Assembly: GCA_905250075.1 (NCBI GenBank)
Contig: CAJNOP010000042.1
Coordinates: 566,908 to 630,907, forward strand
Direction of reading: 5' to 3'
Source: Rotaria sp. Silwood1
Taxonomy: Eukaryota; Rotifera; Eurotatoria; Philodinida; Philodinidae
Length of the DNA: 64,000 nt
Below the pieces are notes generated by a model. It saw only the letters and a program-made list of their open reading frames with translations. It searched no databases and was not told the origin of the DNA. A program made the position numbers and the translations under genes. Below are positions 10,110 through 21,339 of the stretch, piece by piece (position 1 is the first letter of the stretch; every line of letters starts with the position of its first letter).

Positions 10110-11978
10110 CAGGGTCGGAAAGAATATTATTCAAGGGAGGTAGCAATATAATCCCGAATAGGAGGTATGATGAATTTTATACCAAATGAAAGCCCGTGAA
10201 AAACGGGGTTTAGTGATGCTAAAGACAAAGGCTTTGGAAAACTTTCATACATCAAACCCATAAAAAGACTGCATTTTGTTGAAAAAAAATCATTATAACT
10301 CATTTTTAATGAGTTTCAAGATATTGAAAATGAAGAGTTTTATAGAAAAAAAATCACAGAAGGTTATGGTAACGATTAGAAAACACAACTATAATTCAGA
10401 AAACAAGATGATTCTCTTGCGTTCTTTTGTTTACTACTTGTAATTTTAGTTGTTCTATCAAAGATTTTTTTCTTTTCGTTCTGCACGAAAGTCATAGTGG
10501 AGAGAAATTTTGGAGATACATCGTGGGATATAAAAGATAATTTTCTTATCGATATGTATCATAATAAAATTCATCGTCTCGTTAAATCATCACACTTTTG
10601 TTATTTCAAATGGCTGGTGCTTATGATACTGAACAACAGAGAATGATTGACAGGATCAAGTGCATCGCTTTTCGTGAAGCTCGCGATGCTGGTGCAACAT
10701 TTATAAATAGACAATGGATTGCGGACAAAATTCATCGCACAACTCGATTTGTCTCGGAGTTGTGGGAAAAATCATATGACCAATGCTTTGCTGATTATTC
10801 AAATGTTGGTGCTAAACCTAAATTATCAGAAGCTAGTCGAGAAATTATTCGTCAAGCAAGTGGTCAACAAAGAAAAAGCGGTCCTGTTGTGGCAAAGGAG
10901 ATTGCAGAAAAGCAAAAAGAATATGCCACCGGAAGAACAATTAATAATTACCGTCACAGAGAAGGATTAAAACCGTTTCATGTTATTCCAAAACCGTTAA
11001 AATCTGAAACTCATATATCAGATCGATTATGGCTCTGTGACTGGTTAAAAGATTGGACTGTAGAAGATTTTCTTCATCTGGCACCATCTGATGAATTTTA
11101 TATTTGGACTGTCCGTCGACCAAATTATCAGAATGATAGGATCTGGGCGAAAAGTATTGAAGACGTTACTGAAGATGAAAGATATCGTGAAATGGTAAAA
11201 AACCAATCATGTGTTGGAGTTTTTATAATGTTTACTTGCAAAAGATTACTATGGATTATCAAAGATAAAGGGGAATCTTGGACAGGTCAATATTTTCGCG
11301 ATATTGTTTTGATTGAAAATGTAATTCCTTTCTTAAAAAATGAAGAAAATGTTATTGATCCTGATGAAGTTATATTTGTTCACGATAAAGCACCGTGTAT
11401 GCGAGCAAATAAAACTCAACATTTGCTCCAAGACAACGATGTCAAATTTTGGGGTAATGATATCTGGCCAGGAAATTCACCTGATCTCAATGTGACAGAA
11501 CACATCGGATCAATAATCAAAGATGAAGTTGAAAAAAAAAATGTCATCGGAAAGTGGACATAATCGATATCTTGAAGAAACGCTCAAAATGCACGTCGCA
11601 AATGTTTTAGCAAGCATGGAAGAAGATACTGAACTATTTGAAACTCTTCTATGCTCATATCCATCTCGATTTCGTGCTGTAAAAAATGCTAATGGTCGTC
11701 ACACAGATTATTGATTATATTCATTAAAGAATAAAAAAAGAAACTATTTTCTAATGCCTTTAATTCGAATACTATATGATAAACTAGTTTTCTCATGACT
11801 TTCATGGATGAAAAATCGGAACTTTTCAGAGTTTGACATATGAAAGTTTTCCAAAGCCTTTGTATTTAGCATCACTAAACCCAGTTTTTCACGGGCTTTC
11901 ATTTGGTATAAAATTCATCATACCTCCTATTCGGGATTATATCGTTACCCCCCTTGAATAATATTCTTTCCGACCCTG
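10110..11978 (+). mobile_element. Tc1/mariner-family transposon, 1,869 bp
   Basis: Both ends are CAGGGTCGGAAAGAATATTA (the right end as its reverse complement), within terminal inverted repeats of about 140 bp (10110-10250 and 11839-11978) that match almost throughout. Each end is flanked by TA (10108-10109 and 11979-11980), the usual target duplication. The element carries one transposase gene on the plus strand. The nearly identical long ends and mostly intact gene indicate a fairly recent insertion. Confidence 0.92.
10610..11714 (+). pseudogene. Tc1/mariner DDE transposase with one frameshift
   Basis: Start chosen at ATG 10610 (MAGAYDTEQQRM); an ATG four codons earlier is also open. The N-terminal part (about residues 1-110) resembles the paired helix-turn-helix DNA-binding region of Tc1 transposases. 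The catalytic part contains PSDEFYIWTVRRP and NDRIWA (first Asp), IFVHDKAPCM (second Asp) and WPGNSPDLNVTEH (third acidic residue), so the DDE triad is present. Reading is broken at a run of ten A residues (11532-11541): the frame stops at about 11563, but a second frame continues from the run to a stop at 11712-11714. One extra A explains it. This could be real inactivation or an assembly error. Confidence 0.85.
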
Positions 11979-12728
11979 TACATGCTTCTCTCATCAATCT
12001 CCCTATTCGTTCCTTACTGGCATGAAACACTTTTCAACAAAGTGAAAACGAGATAACCGAAAAATCCAAATATGCTCTCATCAAGGTACATGTTCGTTCC
12101 TCCTTTCCATAGACTTTCGATATGAAAGCGGAAAGATGAAGATCACGAAAGCATACTTTTCTCTATTGACGAGCAATGTATCAATAAAGCAGTCAGTCTT
12201 CAATGGGAATTTCTTAATACTGAGTATAATTCACAAATTCGAAAGTATTTTCTCTTTACACGATCGATGGCATATAGTTGACTTTTTGAGAAATCGAAAA
12301 CAGAAATCAGTATACCCTAAGTATGCATCCTATAATCTTTCATTGATGCATTTGAACAGTACTTTTCACGACTTTATCACAATCCCTCACCATCGAAAAT
12401 GACGATACTTGGACTAACATCACGCGAATATGAACACTTAGTTGGTAATGAGTTCATTCGAGCAAATCGTTTATAAGCTGCGTAACAAATTTCTCCTGTA
12501 TATAATGAAGTGAAATAATCCGAAGATAACATATCAAAAGGGTGCGAGTGTGGGTGTGAGTGTGTTGAAAGATAAGGGACCCATCCACACCCCACATCCA
12601 ACCCACACACACCCACGCCCTGAACCAAGATAGTTGATCCAGAAAATCAATAAAAAGCTGCAAAAAGAAACTGTATCTATCGTTCACAAAATACAAAATG
12701 AAAAACTTTGAAGAAGGTAAATATCAGT
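11979..12728. other. Intergenic between the mariner element and complexin
   Basis: An 88-codon frame at 12136-12402 (+) has no recognisable domain. A telomere-like foldback lies at 12540-12620, just downstream of the complexin stop. Confidence 0.45.
12540..12620. repeat. Telomere-like foldback 5
   Basis: The G-arm GGGTGCGAGTGTGGGTGTG is separated by a spacer (tgttgaaagataaggg) from a C-arm ATCCACACCCCACATCC and CACACACCCACGCCC. Confidence 0.8.
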
Positions 12729-15125
12729 TCATTTCCATCCAAATTTTTGTTTCAAACTATTGAATGCATCGGTCGCCATCTTCACAGGCTGAAAACCTAA
12801 AGCAGAGAAAACAAAAATAACCAAGATTGTGATTTTCAGCTCATTTTTCTACTGTATGTGCGATGAAAAAGTCTGAACTCCGATTACTCACAAATAAAGT
12901 GGTCCGAGATCTTTCTCTCGACAAAACCCCTCTCAAATTTTTCGGAGACTAACCTGGATAAAACGCAACGACAAATGGTAGCTTAGAGGTCATTTAGAAT
13001 AGCTTATGCTTTGAGACAAGACGACCCATGTAAAAAAAAAAAACATTTAAAAATCGGACTAAAATCGATTTTACTTAAAAAAAATTGCAAAAAAATTGAT
13101 TAAATGTGACATTTTCTGATTAAATGCGACGAAAAAATCAATTTTAATCGATTATATTTGTTCAAATCAAGATAATCGATTTTTTAGATTAATTGCTACA
13201 AATCGATTTTTTCGATTAAGATCGAGACAGATAATTTCTGTAATTAAAAATCTAATCGATTAAAATTGATTGTTCTGATAAAATGGATTACAAGCCATTA
13301 TCACAAAATAATTGATTAGAATCGAATATATTTTGGAACACAGCAATTGTCTATCATGATTTTAATCGAAAAAACTGACCATTGTATTTCAAGAGATTTA
13401 ATCGATTAAAATTGATCATGTTAAAAAAATCGATTTAAATCCATTAGATTTTCTAACGCTGAAATCGATTTTCTTGATTTTGACAAATTTAGTCTATTAA
13501 AATCTGTTACCTCAAAAAAATCGATTAAAATCGATGGAAAAGATAATAATAGATTAAAATCGGTTAAGACATACCAATCGATTCGCAGGTCACCATAGAT
13601 TATAATGGATAAATATATAAGTAATAGATTAGAACTGAATAAAGCAATTCAAGACACGAGAAAAGGAGGGATAAATATACTAAGAATTGAAACCGATCAA
13701 TAATCACAAAGAAATTGATTTTTGTAGATTTTCCAAACTCAATCGATTTTAATCAATTCTTTTCGGATTAAAAGTCGATTAGAATCAGATTTTTTTCGTT
13801 ATTTTGTAGATGGAGAGACCTCAAATCTCGAAAAAATTTTTCTCAAAGAAAAGATTACCTTAGTGTCTTTAATGAAAATAACATGTCTTATAACTATAAA
13901 ACTCGATTTTTGCAGATATCATAGGCAAACGCTGACATATAAATCAATAATTCGCAGCAAAAATTATTGAAACTTGAGGGTCTATCTAGCGGTGCTTAAT
14001 TTTTGGAGTTCAAAAGGTATGTTTTTGACTTAACACTTAAGAAAAAAAAATTGCTTTGCGCCTGCGAGTTTCGTTTTGAAAAACAAAGTGAAGTTCTCAA
14101 AACGTTTTTTGCAATATTCTTACTACTTTCAGTTTGTATTTGTAAATATATTTTGTTCTTTTTGTAACTTAAAAAATGTTTTTTCATTGGAATTAGAGAA
14201 GTTTTGATGACAGGGCGCGACATCTCCTTGCGGTTAGAACTTTTTATTCTTATCCACGTGAAAATATTTTTCCAGAAATATAATTTTTTCTTAGTAGGAA
14301 AAGTTTTTTACGATACATAACACCATCTTGTTTTGATTCAACTGACCCTGCTGAATTTTCTGTTTGATAAACGTAGCGCTTATTTAAAACACAATATGCT
14401 GAGAATACTAATCAATTTTTCTCTCTAAGAGATCAGAAAAGTGAGTTCGAAATTCATTAGAGCTTCTGTGAGGAAACTGAACGTAAAAATTTGCTCAAAA
14501 GTTTTTCGACTAGATGACTAGACTCATTCATCTTGAAAACTCTTTGTCGAGGTTTTACTCACCTTGAGGTTCAGGCCCATTAATTTTTTCAACTTTTGCA
14601 TTTATGTTGTCGACCCTGGTTATCAGATCATTTATCTTGCCTTCCTGTTGATTCTTAGTTGTGCTCGGTGAATCATCCTTCTTCTTAATATTATACTAAA
14701 GAAAAAAAACATATCCACGAATATAAAATGTCAGCCCTGTCAACGAAACTATATGTTCAGGCATACACACACACCTTATCACGTATTTTCTGTCTTGCTT
14801 CTTCACGTTCTTTTTCGATTTTAGCTTGTCGGGCTTTACGATCTCTTTCGTTAGCTGCTTGACGGTTCTGTTCAGCCTAGGAATGGAAAATGGAAAGGAG
14901 GGTCTGAGATCAGTCTAGCAACTATTATAAATGCTTTGCTTACGATCTGTTCTTCATCAGAAATGCCGTTGAGTTCATTCTCGTCGACCTTGTCACTTCC
15001 ACTGAACTCTAAAAGACGAGAAAAAAGAATTCAGATCATTCACTTTCAAGAATCTCTTTCAGTTCACCTTTGATCACTTTATCAAACTCATTTCCAACAA
15101 ACGTTTTCATAAAATACGAAGACAT
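12729..15125 (-). CDS. cpx: Complexin, SNARE-binding regulator of synaptic exocytosis
   Basis: Five exons on the minus strand: 15125-15068, 15008-14944, 14876-14775, 14695-14563 and 12796-12729, giving 141 residues with agreeing phases and GT-AG introns. Complexin binds the assembled SNARE bundle and clamps or promotes vesicle fusion. The N-terminus MSSYFMKTFVGNEFDK resembles the family start. A charged helix follows (RKARQAKIEKEREEARQK), then IRDKYNIKKKDD, matching the conserved IRDKYGIKKKEE of animal complexins. The C-terminal tail has an acidic/amide linker and ends MATDAFNSLKQKFGWK, an amphipathic helix suited to membrane binding; there is no CAAX prenylation box. Length is normal for the family (about 134-142). 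The last intron is 1,766 bp and is filled with AATCGATT-type repeats. Confidence 0.9.
13030..13800. repeat. AATCGATT / GATTAAAATCGA degenerate palindromic repeat
   Basis: Within the long complexin intron, many irregularly spaced copies of AATCGATT, ATCGATTTT and GATTAAAATCGAT occur in both orientations, often overlapping. It is a low-complexity, self-complementary block without a fixed period. A few similar words recur near 47850-47895. Confidence 0.7.
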
Positions 15126-16550
15126 TTTGAATTACAAGTTTGTTTCGTCTTTCTTTCTTGCAAATTGCGATAAATATGGAGTGTGTAATATGAGTATGTG
15201 TGATATGCACATGGAGTTTCTTTTTCCTTCGTTCGTTCCTGCTGTGTAGAAGTAAGAGAAAGGCAAAAAAAGTCATTGAGGCATGTTATTTTCTTTTCTC
15301 CGTTTCTTTTGCTTTTTTTATTGACACGTTAGATTGTATGATGATGAATAAGCAAGTAGTAGAAGAAAGCATTCTTCACTGTGAATCAGACAAGATTCTT
15401 GTATTCGACGGATCTATCTGTCTATCTTGTGTGTGGATGGTTATGTAAATAAATGAAAGACTCACACTTATACCCACTCGCAGTGGGATTATGTTTCCTA
15501 TATTGTTTTGGTTGGTCCTATATTGAATTATATATCAAGCTTTTTCTTATATTCCTATATTTTTTCGAAAAAACAAAGATTCTTTCGAAAGAAGTCACAT
15601 ATTCTTTGAAAACGTGTCTTGTGCGTTGTGCAAATATTGTTACTGCTATGCTTGCCATAATATAGGGTACTCCACTGTTTTTCGAATAACTCAATAACAC
15701 AATAAGCTGCCAATGCACTGTTTTCTCCAATTGATAGAGAACTTCAGGAGGCATAACTTTATAAAAGCACTAATAACCAATGGAACTTTGAAGGTACTGC
15801 ATTTTCTAGATCTTGCAAAAGTTCAGCTATAAGAATACAACATTCCAATAGTTGTTTAATTCTTGTATCATGGATAGGTAGGGATAAGCATCTTCTAGCA
15901 ATCTATATAAGTTCGATTTTGATAAATATTGTGGTTCAAGAGCCGTATCACTTTTGGGTGTGGGTTTGAATGTGGAGTGGGCATGGATGTAGAGTGTGAG
16001 TGTGGATGTGCTTGCAGATGTGGATACGTGTGAGTGTAGGTATCTATCTTTTCAACACTCATCCGCACTCGCTTCGTATATAGCTGTTGAAGTAAGGGTG
16101 TGAATGTGCGGGTGGATAACACGAAGAGCCTTACACTTACATCCCCATAACGTTGTTGCGTTTTGCTATGGATTAATATCAGATAAGCAGTCATATGAAG
16201 TCTATTCAAGCAAAGAAATAATATTAATTTATTGATTCGAGTTTGTGTGCAGGTGTAAATAGATACAAACAGCGTGTGATAATTTTCGTTCGCCCTTCTG
16301 TGGAAAGATGAATAACTAATGTGCATTTTCGTTTTCTCATTTGATCTACAATATTTATGAATTAAATAAATATGTAAATCAAGATCTTCAAGATTCGAAT
16401 GCCATATTTACGTCTACTCATATCTCAATCGTTTGAAGTGTAGTTTCTACCCATAAGTCACAACTCACAATCAAAGCTCATCTTAAGCTTAGTGTGTGTT
16501 GAAGATTTCCGTTTAAAATTCGACGATTTTCGGTCTTGTCCTAGCATATA
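15126..16550. other. Intergenic between complexin and a small secreted gene
   Basis: Frames at 15200-15448, 15453-15665 and 15518-15754 show no domain. The 143-codon minus-strand frame at 15895-16326 overlaps telomere-like repeat and reads through its arms, so it is not accepted as a gene. Complexin regulatory sequence must start here, but no clear TATA box is identified. Confidence 0.4.
15955..16146. repeat. Telomere-like foldbacks 6 (two adjacent, degraded)
   Basis: The first copy runs from GGGTGTGGGTTTGAATGTGG to CACTCATCCGCACTC (15955-16070). The second runs from GGGTGTGAATGTGCGGGTGG to TTACACTTACATCCCC (16096-16146). Both are diverged from the GGGTGT unit. Confidence 0.65.
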
Positions 16551-16784
16551 ATGGGTACTAAACTACAAGAAATGTGCTTCATATTAATACTTTCGACCTT
16601 GATCTTCGACAGTGCACTTGGAGACTGTACAGTAGTAACAGCAAGCAATGTTACATATACGATGTTCTCGAACAATGCTGCACTAGATGCTTTTTGGATC
16701 CTTGATTCGAACGGCAACTTGATGGCATGTAACTTTTACAGTTGCTGGAAAGTGACCAATATGTTGGATGTCAAGCCTCGATGA
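16551..16784 (+). CDS. Small secreted protein, unknown family
   Basis: A 77-residue open frame with ATG at 16551. Residues 5-24 are hydrophobic and end in SALG, a good signal peptidase site. The mature part of about 53 residues has three cysteines (DCTV, LMACNFYSC) and an Asn-glycosylation site (ASNVTYT). An AATAAA polyadenylation signal lies about 120 bp after the stop (near 16901). No introns and no recognised family. Small secreted proteins of this size can be effectors, peptides or defence factors; none is claimed here. Confidence 0.55.
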   Translation: MGTKLQEMCFILILSTLIFDSALGDCTVVTASNVTYTMFSNNAALDAFWILDSNGNLMACNFYSCWKVTNMLDVKPR

Positions 16785-16956
16785 AGTTCGATCCTTTTTA
16801 TCCTATCATGACGGTATAGCTACTGTCGTTTTGCTACATGTTACCACTTGCTTGTGCTTATTTCAACATGATTCTGACAGTTCGGTACATTTGAGTGTGA
16901 AATAAAGTAATCGAGATATGAGACTTAAATATCATCCGAAGGTTTCAGATGAACAA

Positions 16957-17075
16957 GGGTGTGGATGTGCGGATATGGTTGGAGAGAAGACGGACTCACA
17001 GTCTGAACCACCGACACCCACTACCACAGTCATAGTCACAACCATACCTTTATAATTCACACTCACACACCCACA
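16957..17075. repeat. Telomere-like foldback 7, cut by an assembly gap
   Basis: The G-arm GGGTGTGGATGTGCGG is followed by a C-rich part including CACCGACACCCACTACC and ending CACACTCACACACCCACA directly against the run of N. The repeat probably continues into the gap. Confidence 0.65.
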
Positions 17076-17175
17076 NNNNNNNNNNNNNNNNNNNNNNNNN
17101 NNNNNNNNNNNNNNNNNNNNNNNNNNNNNNNNNNNNNNNNNNNNNNNNNNNNNNNNNNNNNNNNNNNNNNNNNNN
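17076..17175. other. Assembly gap (100 N)
   Basis: A run of 100 unknown bases, typically a scaffold gap of unspecified true length. The left flank is telomere-like C-rich repeat and the right flank is a TTGTCGAATTCGACAA palindromic repeat, both of which would break short-read assembly. Confidence 0.95.
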
Positions 17176-17275
17176 AAATTTGTCGAATTCGACAAATCTG
17201 GATTCCAATTTTGTCGAATCGACAAATTCGATCGACAAATTTGCGATCGACATTTTTGTATTCGACAAAATTGAT
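17176..17275. repeat. TTGTCGAATTCGACAA palindromic repeat
   Basis: Several overlapping copies of (A)TTTGTCGA and TTCGACAAA in alternating orientation begin at the gap edge, forming a perfect palindrome TTTGTCGAATTCGACAAA at 17179-17196 and imperfect ones after it. The array may extend into the gap. Confidence 0.75.
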
Positions 17276-18464
17276 GTTTCCCGTGGAGAGCAAGTACCTC
17301 CGGAGCATATATCATGGAATCTATTGAGAAATAGATTTTTCATATTTCAGTTGATAACTAAGTCGATTGAATCGGTTGGTTTATCGAAAATGAGTGTCTC
17401 GACAAGATTTGATGTATTTAATATTTTTTCTAAAAAACTTGTAGTAGTGGTGTAATGTCTACGTTGCATTTGAGGTTGAATAATTAGATCCATATAAGAG
17501 TGTAGGTTTCAGTATGAACAGAGAAGAAAGCAACGTTTACACTAACATCAATTCCGATAACTAACTCAGAGGGTAACCAATTGATTTGGTGAGAAACTAA
17601 TTAATTGTGAGAAAATTTTATGTATATGACCCGAGCATGATTGATCTAGACTCATTCTTTGATTATCAATTTATTCGGTGATGTTGGAATCGGCGCAAAA
17701 TACCGTCGAGAAAAAAAAATATTCCGCGAGAAGAAATATTATCTTTGGGTCAGTAGTTGAGTTTATTTATTTATCTGATGTTGGTTTTATATACCATTCA
17801 CAGAGATTATTTTTTTTTTGAATTTTTGCGCACTTTAAAATTCCTTTATCCTTGCTTTCTAACATAAACTATGTAAACATGAAAATATTTTACTTCAGTT
17901 TTTTCTTCTTCGAAAGTTGAGCAGAATAAATAGATGCTGTATTAATTGGTTCACATACAATAAATTATTTCTGAATTGAAAGTTTTATGCATAAACACAC
18001 TCCGCATAAATTTTTTGATGCCGTAGGTATTGTGTAAATGCGTATGGATACTCATCTGTCTGCATGTTATAAATAAATCCAAATTTTTCTTGGGACTGTT
18101 TTCATTCTTCATCGTTGTTGGACTGTTTGGATTTTTTTTTTCATAAAAGTTATATTTTTCGCAGATTAATAAGGGTAGAGATCTAGACATGAATAATAGT
18201 CATGCAACATTCTTTACAAACAAAAATTTTTTATTTCTTGTTGTTGATCATGGCAAACTTATACCCAGAAGAACATTCCGTGTATGATTACTATTTATTT
18301 ATCTTACAACATATGAAACTATCAGCATTGTACATAATATAGTGTGCAACGATGAAAATATTTGATTAGGTAATAATAAGTGCCTTTTTATTAATTAGTT
18401 TTTAGATAATATTGTTGAAACGATTGTTTTCGTCAATATTTACATATATTATTTCAAGTAAACA
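17276..18464. other. Intergenic, no gene seen
   Basis: AT-rich sequence upstream of the four-helix membrane protein. No exon with homology or splice support was found. Confidence 0.45.
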
Positions 18465-19960
18465 ATGTCGAATCATTCGTGTTGGCCAAGTTCTCAAAGC
18501 TGGAAACGTTATTGGCCGACGGGTATCGTTGCTGTAATTGGTGTCGTTCAAACATTTTTTTCGTTCGCTGCTGTCGCACTTCATGTTGCCATTGTTTTAA
18601 TTGGTATAGTTAGCCTTTGCAGTAATTATGCAGCATGGTATGTTATGGGCTTTGTTTGCTGGGCCTTTTTTTTGACAAGCTGGATATCGGTCTTCTGCGT
18701 CAGTAAGTATTTTATATATTAATTCTTATTCTAATAATTAGACTGACACATTCATAGAAGTAATTCTGTACATTCAACAATGTGACTAAAGAGGATGATA
18801 AACCAAAACAAATTCAATTCATAATAGTTTAATATAAGAGTTTACATATTCTGAGAATCTCTAAAGTAGGAATTATAGATAAAAACGTTAGAATTTAGAC
18901 GTAAGTTGAAATTTTCTTAAATGAATTCAGGCGCAAAGCTGAAAACGTAGTCTAAACAAAGCGAAAGCATGTTTAAGTTTGATAGTGTAAAGCATTCTCT
19001 TACAAATGTTTATTTCTTAATTGAGATGTGCAAATTAAAAGACATAAAGAGCTGTATTTGATAAGTAAATCAATGTTATTATTGATTGAATGTTATCTCT
19101 AGATTTTGATTTTAATACCAATCGTCATAATAAGAGAGCTTTCCTTAGATGAAGGAAAAAATTATCAGAATCGAAAAACATATTCAATCAAATATTTCGG
19201 CAATCATTGACAAATATTGTTGTATTTGTCGTAAATATTTAATTCAGAGCGTTTTTCTTTCCGAAAATTATCAAATTCGCGGTTAATTCTAATGTGAAAT
19301 AGAATTGTCAACCTTTGAATTCGTCTCCTTGACTGATCTATAACATGATTTAGACGTTTTAATCTTTCTTAATTTGTTTTCTTTATTTATTTAAAATTTA
19401 TTCTATTTTAGCTTGTTGTAATCGATCATCTGTTCGTTGCGCAACACATACGATGATAGAAAATATCCTTGCATTTATCTTTTCAGCTGTACTCATTGAT
19501 TTTGATCGTAAACTTAAGGATGGTCAATTAATCCCCGGTTCTACATCGTGCTCCAGCTCCTCATGGTACAATGTTCAAGATACGAGTGACAGTGACACCA
19601 AGTTAACAGATGTCTTCCTCTCATTAACGAAAGCACAGTTAGCTTGTGGAGTTTTCATACTGATATCAGCTCTTGTTTTCATTGGTATCTATATATATGT
19701 ATATGTCAATCAGAGCAGTGAATGACGATAGAAACATGGCCCATAATTCGTCTTATATTGATCATACCCAAATGGGACAGTCACGACAATCAGGATATGT
19801 ATTGAGAGATCCACAACAGGTACATGAGCCACTGCCACCAAAAATAAACCACCCACACTCAATCAATTTCCAAATGAAACCAGTGCATTCTGATAATGCC
19901 TTAAGAACTGTCGTTTGCCATCAATGTGGAGCAATAGTGGAAGTACGCGAACAATATTAA
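18465..19960 (+). CDS. Four-helix membrane protein (tetraspan/MARVEL-like topology), with a probable frame slip
   Basis: Exon 1 is 18465-18702 and exon 2 starts at 19412; the intron (18703-19411, GTAAGT...TTTTAG) is 709 bp and the phase agrees. Predicted helices: about residues 20-45, 60-80, 95-110, and a fourth at 19636-19710 (LACGVFILISALVFIGIYIY). The frame then stops at TGA 19723-19725. A different frame overlapping from 19673 continues to 19960 with a convincing hydrophilic tail rich in Q, P and H and ending VVCHQCGAIVEVREQY, which has a CxxC pair. The switch lies in the dinucleotide-like tract tatctatatatatgtatatg (19685-19705). A one- or two-base indel there, real or an assembly error, is the simplest explanation; a 31- or 34-nt intron is also formally possible. 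Family not identified. Confidence 0.6.
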
Positions 19961-20079
19961 GAGAACTGATCGAAATTATTTCCAGTGATGGTTCTATTTA
20001 CTTTATTTTTGATGACTTCTCATATATTCAAGAAAATTTGTTTATCTTTTACTAGCTTATTGTCGAATTTACAGCGCCT

Positions 20080-20106
20080 ATAGAGAGAGAGAGAGAGAGA
20101 GAGAGA
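20080..20106. repeat. (GA)n microsatellite
   Basis: About 12 uninterrupted GA dinucleotides just after the four-helix protein's 3' end. Confidence 0.9.
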
Positions 20107-20142
20107 TTTGAAATAAATGATTTTAAAAATAATTAATTCAAT

Positions 20143-21059
20143 AAAGGATGTAGCATAAGTTCTGATTTCCTTCTGTAATATTTTTTCTTACATGTTCCTA
20201 AAGTCAACGAGACTGATATTTACAGTATATATACTAGATCTACTATATGCTGGTATTTCAGCTTTCTACTTCTTATTGTTATCGAGATACAAGCATTACC
20301 AAAATCAAAAACAAATCGAAATATTTTTAGATATAAATTTACCTGAGTATATTTTTAACACTTGATTATAATGTTACATAAAAAATAGTGCTCGACAATA
20401 GATTTACAAATCGAAGTATCTTTCAAATATTCAACAAAAAATATTGAACAATGATTATGTAGTCGTTCCCCATGTTGATCTATCACTGGCTTCAGCCGAT
20501 CAGATATTGTTTCCATCATTTTCCGACAGTAAATGTTCTTTATTGTTGTACTACTTGATTTTCCAATTCGAATTCATTATCGAATTGTCGTTCTCTTTCT
20601 GTTTTTCTTTAATTGCACCCCCATACATTTTTATTTGGCCAAATAATTACCTACCAACTTCCTCAGTCAATATAAGCATCGTGTTTGTCTCTCCATATAA
20701 TTCATTTATACATACTGTTGTTTTTGAACGTTACGATCAACAGAAAAAATAGATCATATATATTTTTTTCCTATTCATAACGGCGATGAAAAACAACAGA
20801 GTGCAAGAGTTATATGTAGTAGAGCAAAAATTACTCGAAACGAATACACTTTTCTCATCCATAATTGTTTCAATTATAATTCAAAAATTCTTATTATTTT
20901 GGAAGTGTTTGTATCTCGATAATAATACGAAGTAGAAAGCTAAAATTCTAACATAGAGTAGATCTAGTATATATACTGTAAATATCCGTCTCTTCGACTT
21001 TAGAAATATGTAAGAAAAAAATATTGCAGAAGGGAATCAGAGCTTATGCTACACCCTTT
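20143..21059. mobile_element. Foldback element, 917 bp with ~170-bp inverted arms
   Basis: The left arm (20143-about 20312) and the reverse complement of the right arm (about 20884-21059) share long blocks such as TGTAGCATAAG, ATTTACAGTATATATACTAG, ATCTAC and AGCTTTCTACTTC. Arm divergence is moderate, so it is not a recent insertion. The ends read AAAGG(A/G)TGTAGC. A flanking TA is present on both sides if one base is missing on the left, hinting at a Tc1/mariner-type MITE, but the target duplication is not clean. The interior holds a 102-codon frame (20444-20752) with no recognisable domain. Confidence 0.8.
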
Positions 21060-21339
21060 GTATGTCTTTTCAAAAATGGAAATCAATGCCATTCGTATTT
21101 TTGTCTATAGTCAGTATTTATACACTTTGTCTTTTAATAAAAAGTCGATTGAACGTAAAATTAACATAAACTTCGCTTTAACGATTTTAGAATTTTGTTA
21201 AATATTTAAATGATCATATATAATCCTATCATTTCATAGATGAATACTCAGATGATTTATATTTTAAAGAACATGTTGATATACATGTAACCATTTCATT
21301 TGGATTTATTTGACCAAAAAAGTAATACTTGAACGAGAT

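Noticed and set aside
15895..16326. 143-codon minus-strand frame
   Set aside because: About a third of it is His/Pro/Thr translation of telomere-like repeat; no start context or domain.
20444..20752. 102-codon frame inside the 917-bp foldback as a transposase
   Set aside because: No DDE motif, helix-turn-helix or other transposase signature, and too short.
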